Positions 53,137-55,773 of a stretch of DNA of 55,773 nucleotides are shown one piece after another. A program made the translations under genes and the position numbers. How positions within the stretch are numbered: the first letter of the stretch is position 1; each line of letters begins with the position of its first letter. Source of the DNA: Nitriliruptoraceae bacterium (GTDB lineage: Bacteria; Actinomycetota; Nitriliruptoria; Nitriliruptorales; Nitriliruptoraceae); NCBI GenBank assembly GCA_020832455.1, contig JAFIEQ010000006.1:1-55773 (forward strand). The letters run 5' to 3'. Under the pieces are notes generated by a model. That model was not told where the DNA came from. It saw nothing but the letters and a program-made list of their open reading frames with translations, and did not search any database.

Positions 53137-54137
53137 GGCGCCACCTCGGTGCGGTCGGGCCGGTCGCCGTCCTGGTCGGTCCGTGCGCCGCGGCCGCCGC
53201 GGCCACCGGGATCGCCGCGGCCGGCACGGTCGGCACGGTCGGCACGGACCGCCCGCCGCGCGAGCCACGCGCCGAGCAGCACCAGCGCGACCACGATGAC
53301 CGTCATGAGCACGCTCAGCGCCATCGCCTCCGGCCGTGCCGCCAGGTCCAGGTCGGTGTAGCGGCGGTAGGCCAGTACCGGCAGCACGGCTGGGAAGCTG
53401 CTGCCGAGCAGCAGGGGCACCTCGAAGGTGCCGAACGAGAACGCGAACACGATGATCGCGGCCGACAGCACCCCGGGCAGCAGCAGCGGCAGGGTCACGT
53501 GACGCAGTCGCTGCCACCCGGTCGCACCCAGGGTCCGGGCGGCATCGTCCAGCCGGTCACCCCGTGCGGCCAGGATCGCGAGCGCCACGATGGCGATGAA
53601 GGGGACCTCCTTCCACACGTACTGGGCGATGATCCCGATGGCCCACGGGTCGAAGACCAACGCGGGGAAGTCGGCGGGCGCGTCCAACAACCCGGTCCGC
53701 GCGCCCACGCGGGCGAACAGCCCGCTCTGCCCCAGCAGCGCCAGGATCGCGACCGCCCCGATCACGTGGGGGATGGGCAGGTTGAGCTGCAACAGCGTGA
53801 TCGCGAGACGCCGGCCCCGCACCAGACGGTGCACCGTCAGCGCGGCCGCCACGCCCAGCACCACCGACAACACCGTCGAGGTGGCGGCGACGTGCAGGGT
53901 GAGCAGTGCCGCACGTTGCAGCTCCGGATCGCCGGCCAGCGAGCGGTAGGCCTCCAGCGAGGGGCCGGTGGCGAGGTCACCGGCCACCGGGCTCAGCAGG
54001 CCGATCGAGCGCAACCCGGCGAGCACGACCGCGCCCCCGAACAGCACGGCGACGACGGTCAGCGCCGGCGCCAGGGAGAGCCAGGTCCGCACCCGCTCGT
54101 CGCGGAGCCGGGAGCGCAGCGCCGGGATCGCCGTCAT
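53133..54137 (-). CDS. ABC transporter permease 1
   Basis: BPD-type permease of 334 aa, six membrane helices: WLSLAPALTVVAVLFGGAVVL, PIPHVIGAVAILALLGQSG, and the EAA loop LDDAARTLGATGWQRLRHVTLP. A basic/Gly/Asp-rich tail of about 35 residues ends it. ATG 54137 shares one base with the stop of the binding-protein gene. Corresponds to the N-terminal half of YnjC. Confidence 0.9.
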   Translation of the reverse strand: MTAIPALRSRLRDERVRTWLSLAPALTVVAVLFGGAVVLAGLRSIGLLSPVAGDLATGPSLEAYRSLAGDPELQRAALLTLHVAATSTVLSVVLGVAAALTVHRLVRGRRLAITLLQLNLPIPHVIGAVAILALLGQSGLFARVGARTGLLDAPADFPALVFDPWAIGIIAQYVWKEVPFIAIVALAILAARGDRLDDAARTLGATGWQRLRHVTLPLLLPGVLSAAIIVFAFSFGTFEVPLLLGSSFPAVLPVLAYRRYTDLDLAARPEAMALSVLMTVIVVALVLLGAWLARRAVRADRADRAGRGDPGGRGGRGARTDQDGDRPDRTEVAP

Positions 54138-55501
54138 CAGGGTCGGGGCTGACGCTGGCGGATGAACCGGTCCCAATCGCGCTCCAGCAGGCGGCTGTGC
54201 GCCCCGCGTGAGTCCGGCAGGCGTGCCGCCGCGAGCTCGCCCTGGTCGACCGCGCGCTCGCCCAGCCCGTCGACGATCGCGTCGATGGTGGCGCGGTCGG
54301 CGTCGTCGAGCCGCTCGACGTCGATGGCCAGCCCGTCGCCCCAGCCGTTGGCCGGGTCGAGTTTCGCGGCCTGCAGCGCGGGGTCCAGCGCGAGGTCGGC
54401 GAAGACCATCGCGGCGGCCGGGTCTCCCGCGTTCACCGGGATGGCGAGGTAGTGGTGGTCGGCGATCGTGCCGGTGTCGAACACGAACGGCCGCGCGGTG
54501 GGCGGCAGGGTGCCGGCCTCGATGTTCGCGTCGATCCCGGCGGGCAGCTGCGTGAAGGTCAGATCCACCTCGCCGTTGGCGAACAGCTGATCCAGGTCCG
54601 CGATGTCGTTGGGGTAGGTCTCCCCGCCCCGCCAGAGCGACGGCCGCAGCTCGTCGAGCACGTCCCACAGCGCCTCCGCGCCGGCGGCGTGCGTCGCCTC
54701 GTCGACGTCCTCGAGCCAGGGCTCGGGCCCGCCGGTCAGTTCGTAGAGCCACATCTTGAGGAACCGGGTGCCGTGGAAGGCCGGCGGCGCCGGGTAGGTG
54801 AAGCGGCCCGGGTTCGCCTCGATCCAGGCCGCGAGCTCCGCGAAGTCGCGGGGTAGCTCGTCGGCGTCCATGCGGGCCGCGTCGTACACGAACTGGAACT
54901 GCGCACTGCCCCAGGGGGACTCGTCGGCGCCGACGGCCAGCCCGGCGTCGAACGCGACCGCCGGGTCGTCCCAGTCGACGTGGCGGGCGTTGGGCAGCTG
55001 TCGCGCCCACCCGGTGACCAGCGCGTCGGCCTGGCGCATCGTGGCGAAGTTGGCGCCGTTGATCCAGATCAGGTCGACGGCGCCACCGGCATCGCGGCCG
55101 GCCTCCAGCTCACCGAGGACGGCGTTGACCGCATCGACGGTGTCGGCCAGCGGCACCCGGTTGAGGGTGATGCCGAGCTCCGCGAGCGCGGGGCCGTAGG
55201 TGTCGTCGACGAACCGGTTGATCTCCGTGCTGCCGCCCCACATGTGCAGGTTCAGCGTGCTGCCCTGCGCCGCGGCGAGCACCGCGTCCCAGTCGCTCGG
55301 GTCCGGGGTGGTGGCGGCTGCCTCGGCGCCGTCGGTCGTGGGGTCCTCCGAGCCGACGTCCGCGCCGTCGTCAGCCGGGGCGCTGGCGTCGGGTTCCGTT
55401 GCGGCGGGATCGCCCGGGTCGTCGGTGCTGCCCGCCGAGGCGCAGGCCGTCGCCAGCAGTGCGGTGACCAGGAGCAGGGCAGTGGGGCGGGGCGGGCGCA
55501 A
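54137..55501 (-). CDS. ynjB: ABC transporter substrate-binding lipoprotein (YnjB-like)
   Basis: Binding protein of 454 aa. A lipobox LLATAC near residue 20 follows a signal peptide. After an acidic linker (about 25-70) comes the YnjB/COG4134 region: LNLHMWGGSTEINRFVDDTY, GGAVDLIWINGANFATMRQA, ESPWGSAQFQFVYD, YPAPPAFHGTRFLKMWLYEL, DPANGWGDGLAIDVERL. The E. coli ynjBCD solute is unproven; thiamine has been suggested. The start is TTG at 55501, 9-10 nt after GAGGGA; an ATG at 55576 would add 25 residues unlike a signal peptide. Confidence 0.88.
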   Translation of the reverse strand: MRPPRPTALLLVTALLATACASAGSTDDPGDPAATEPDASAPADDGADVGSEDPTTDGAEAAATTPDPSDWDAVLAAAQGSTLNLHMWGGSTEINRFVDDTYGPALAELGITLNRVPLADTVDAVNAVLGELEAGRDAGGAVDLIWINGANFATMRQADALVTGWARQLPNARHVDWDDPAVAFDAGLAVGADESPWGSAQFQFVYDAARMDADELPRDFAELAAWIEANPGRFTYPAPPAFHGTRFLKMWLYELTGGPEPWLEDVDEATHAAGAEALWDVLDELRPSLWRGGETYPNDIADLDQLFANGEVDLTFTQLPAGIDANIEAGTLPPTARPFVFDTGTIADHHYLAIPVNAGDPAAAMVFADLALDPALQAAKLDPANGWGDGLAIDVERLDDADRATIDAIVDGLGERAVDQGELAAARLPDSRGAHSRLLERDWDRFIRQRQPRP

Positions 55502-55530
55502 CGGCGGATCCCTCGAGCGACGACGGCGGT

Positions 55531-55587
55531 GGGGGCCGTCCCGCTGGCAGGACGGTCCCCGGTCGTTCGGAGACAACCACGACCGGG
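55531..55587 (-). promoter_or_regulatory. Leader of ynjB operon with two competing hairpins
   Basis: Hairpin A (about 55531-55560): GGGGCCGTCC pairing with GGACGGTCCCC, 10 bp with one bulge. Hairpin B (55558-55587): perfect 9-bp arms CCCGGTCGT/ACGACCGGG, 12-nt loop. They share CCC at 55558-55560, so only one can form fully. They lie 30-85 nt upstream of the TTG start. An attenuator or protein-binding leader is possible. Confidence 0.45.
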
Positions 55588-55773
55588 CGCGGAGTCATCC
55601 ATCGCTGCGCGGTGCGCGGTCCGGCGGCGCGGTACGCCGGTGAGCCTGGCGGCGCGGCGCGGTACGCGGGTGGACCTGGCGGCGCGGGGGGGGGGGGGGG
55701 CGGGCCCCCCCCCCCGGCCCCCCCCCGCCCCCCCCCCCCCGCGGGCGGCCCCCCCCCCGCCCCCCCCCCCCCC
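55588..55773. other. Degenerate repeat running into G/C homopolymer at contig end
   Basis: From about 55622 a unit like GGCGGCGCGGTACGC-GGTG occurs two and a half times, then the sequence collapses into long G and C runs (55686-55773). The very first seven bases of the window are also C. This looks like assembly or sequencing artefact rather than genome content, and no gene is visible here. Confidence 0.85.

Noticed and set aside
55531-55587. TPP or other known riboswitch before ynjB
   Set aside because: No CTGAGA or ACCTGATC-type conserved segments; only paired stems are visible.
55686-55773. G/C homopolymer as a real structural element or telomere
   Set aside because: It is interrupted irregularly, contains no unit, and matches a C run at the other end of the contig, so it is best read as an artefact.

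Overview
The window is a high-GC (about 70-75% by eye), gene-dense stretch of bacterial chromosome with frequent GTG starts, G- or C-rich third codon positions and many 1-4 bp gene overlaps. Gene content and order point to Actinomycetota. The strongest evidence is a Mec / CysO / CysM / metallo-beta-lactamase-fold / RNase PH / RdgB series that follows Mycobacterium tuberculosis Rv1334-Rv1341. Asp/Glu-rich linkers in several exported proteins would suit a salt-adapted lineage such as Nitriliruptoria, but that placement is inference. The window looks like one whole assembly contig: it starts in a short C run and ends in G/C homopolymer junk (from about 55686). I saw no tRNA, rRNA, CRISPR array, transposase or phage gene, and no gene-free stretch longer than 300 bp.

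Layout. 1-4.3 kb: a P-type ATPase, then a membrane protein plus YtrA-like GntR repressor with two matching 22-bp operators over their promoter. 4.3-9.2 kb: inositol-phosphatase family enzyme, fatty-acyl desaturase with a strong palindromic operator, TetR regulator, and a glutamine-transaminase-K-like / omega-amidase-like pair. 9.4-19.6 kb: PAS protein, ATP-grasp protein, Old Yellow Enzyme, SDR-like epimerase, FAD amine-oxidase-like enzyme, a PLP Cys/Met-metabolism enzyme coupled to an M20 deacylase, a MASE1-type sensor kinase and a CBS protein. 19.6-24.6 kb: an ECF sigma factor coupled to a membrane protein with an AMIN-like extracytoplasmic domain, a family-5 uracil-DNA glycosylase, a flavin monooxygenase and a DUF1295 membrane protein.

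24.6-32.7 kb: the CysO-dependent cysteine pathway (JAMM protease, ubiquitin-like sulfur carrier, CysM), interrupted by an opposite-strand YcaQ-like gene, then Rv1339-like phosphodiesterase, RNase PH, RdgB and an ABC exporter in an overlapping series. 32.8-41.1 kb: amidohydrolase, PPOX protein, epimerase and serine hydrolase, EAL-like/HDOD protein, acyltransferase-3 protein, small membrane protein and transaldolase. 41.2-47.1 kb: a seven-gene thiamine operon on the minus strand behind a TPP riboswitch: SSS symporter, thiE, thiO, thiS, thiG, a second ThiE-like gene and thiD. 47.3-55.5 kb: a lipoprotein with an internal duplication, uppP, an extradiol dioxygenase divergent from a MarR regulator, an OB-like lipoprotein, and a YnjB-type ABC transporter with two separate permeases.

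The most notable items are the CysO carrier that ends Gly-Gly-Ala-Gly and so needs C-terminal trimming, the TPP riboswitch acting on a sodium:solute symporter, the sigma/AMIN pair, several clean operator palindromes, and two mutually exclusive hairpins in the leader of the YnjB-type transporter. Many genes also share a TAnnnT -10 element 25-55 bp before the start with no evident -35.
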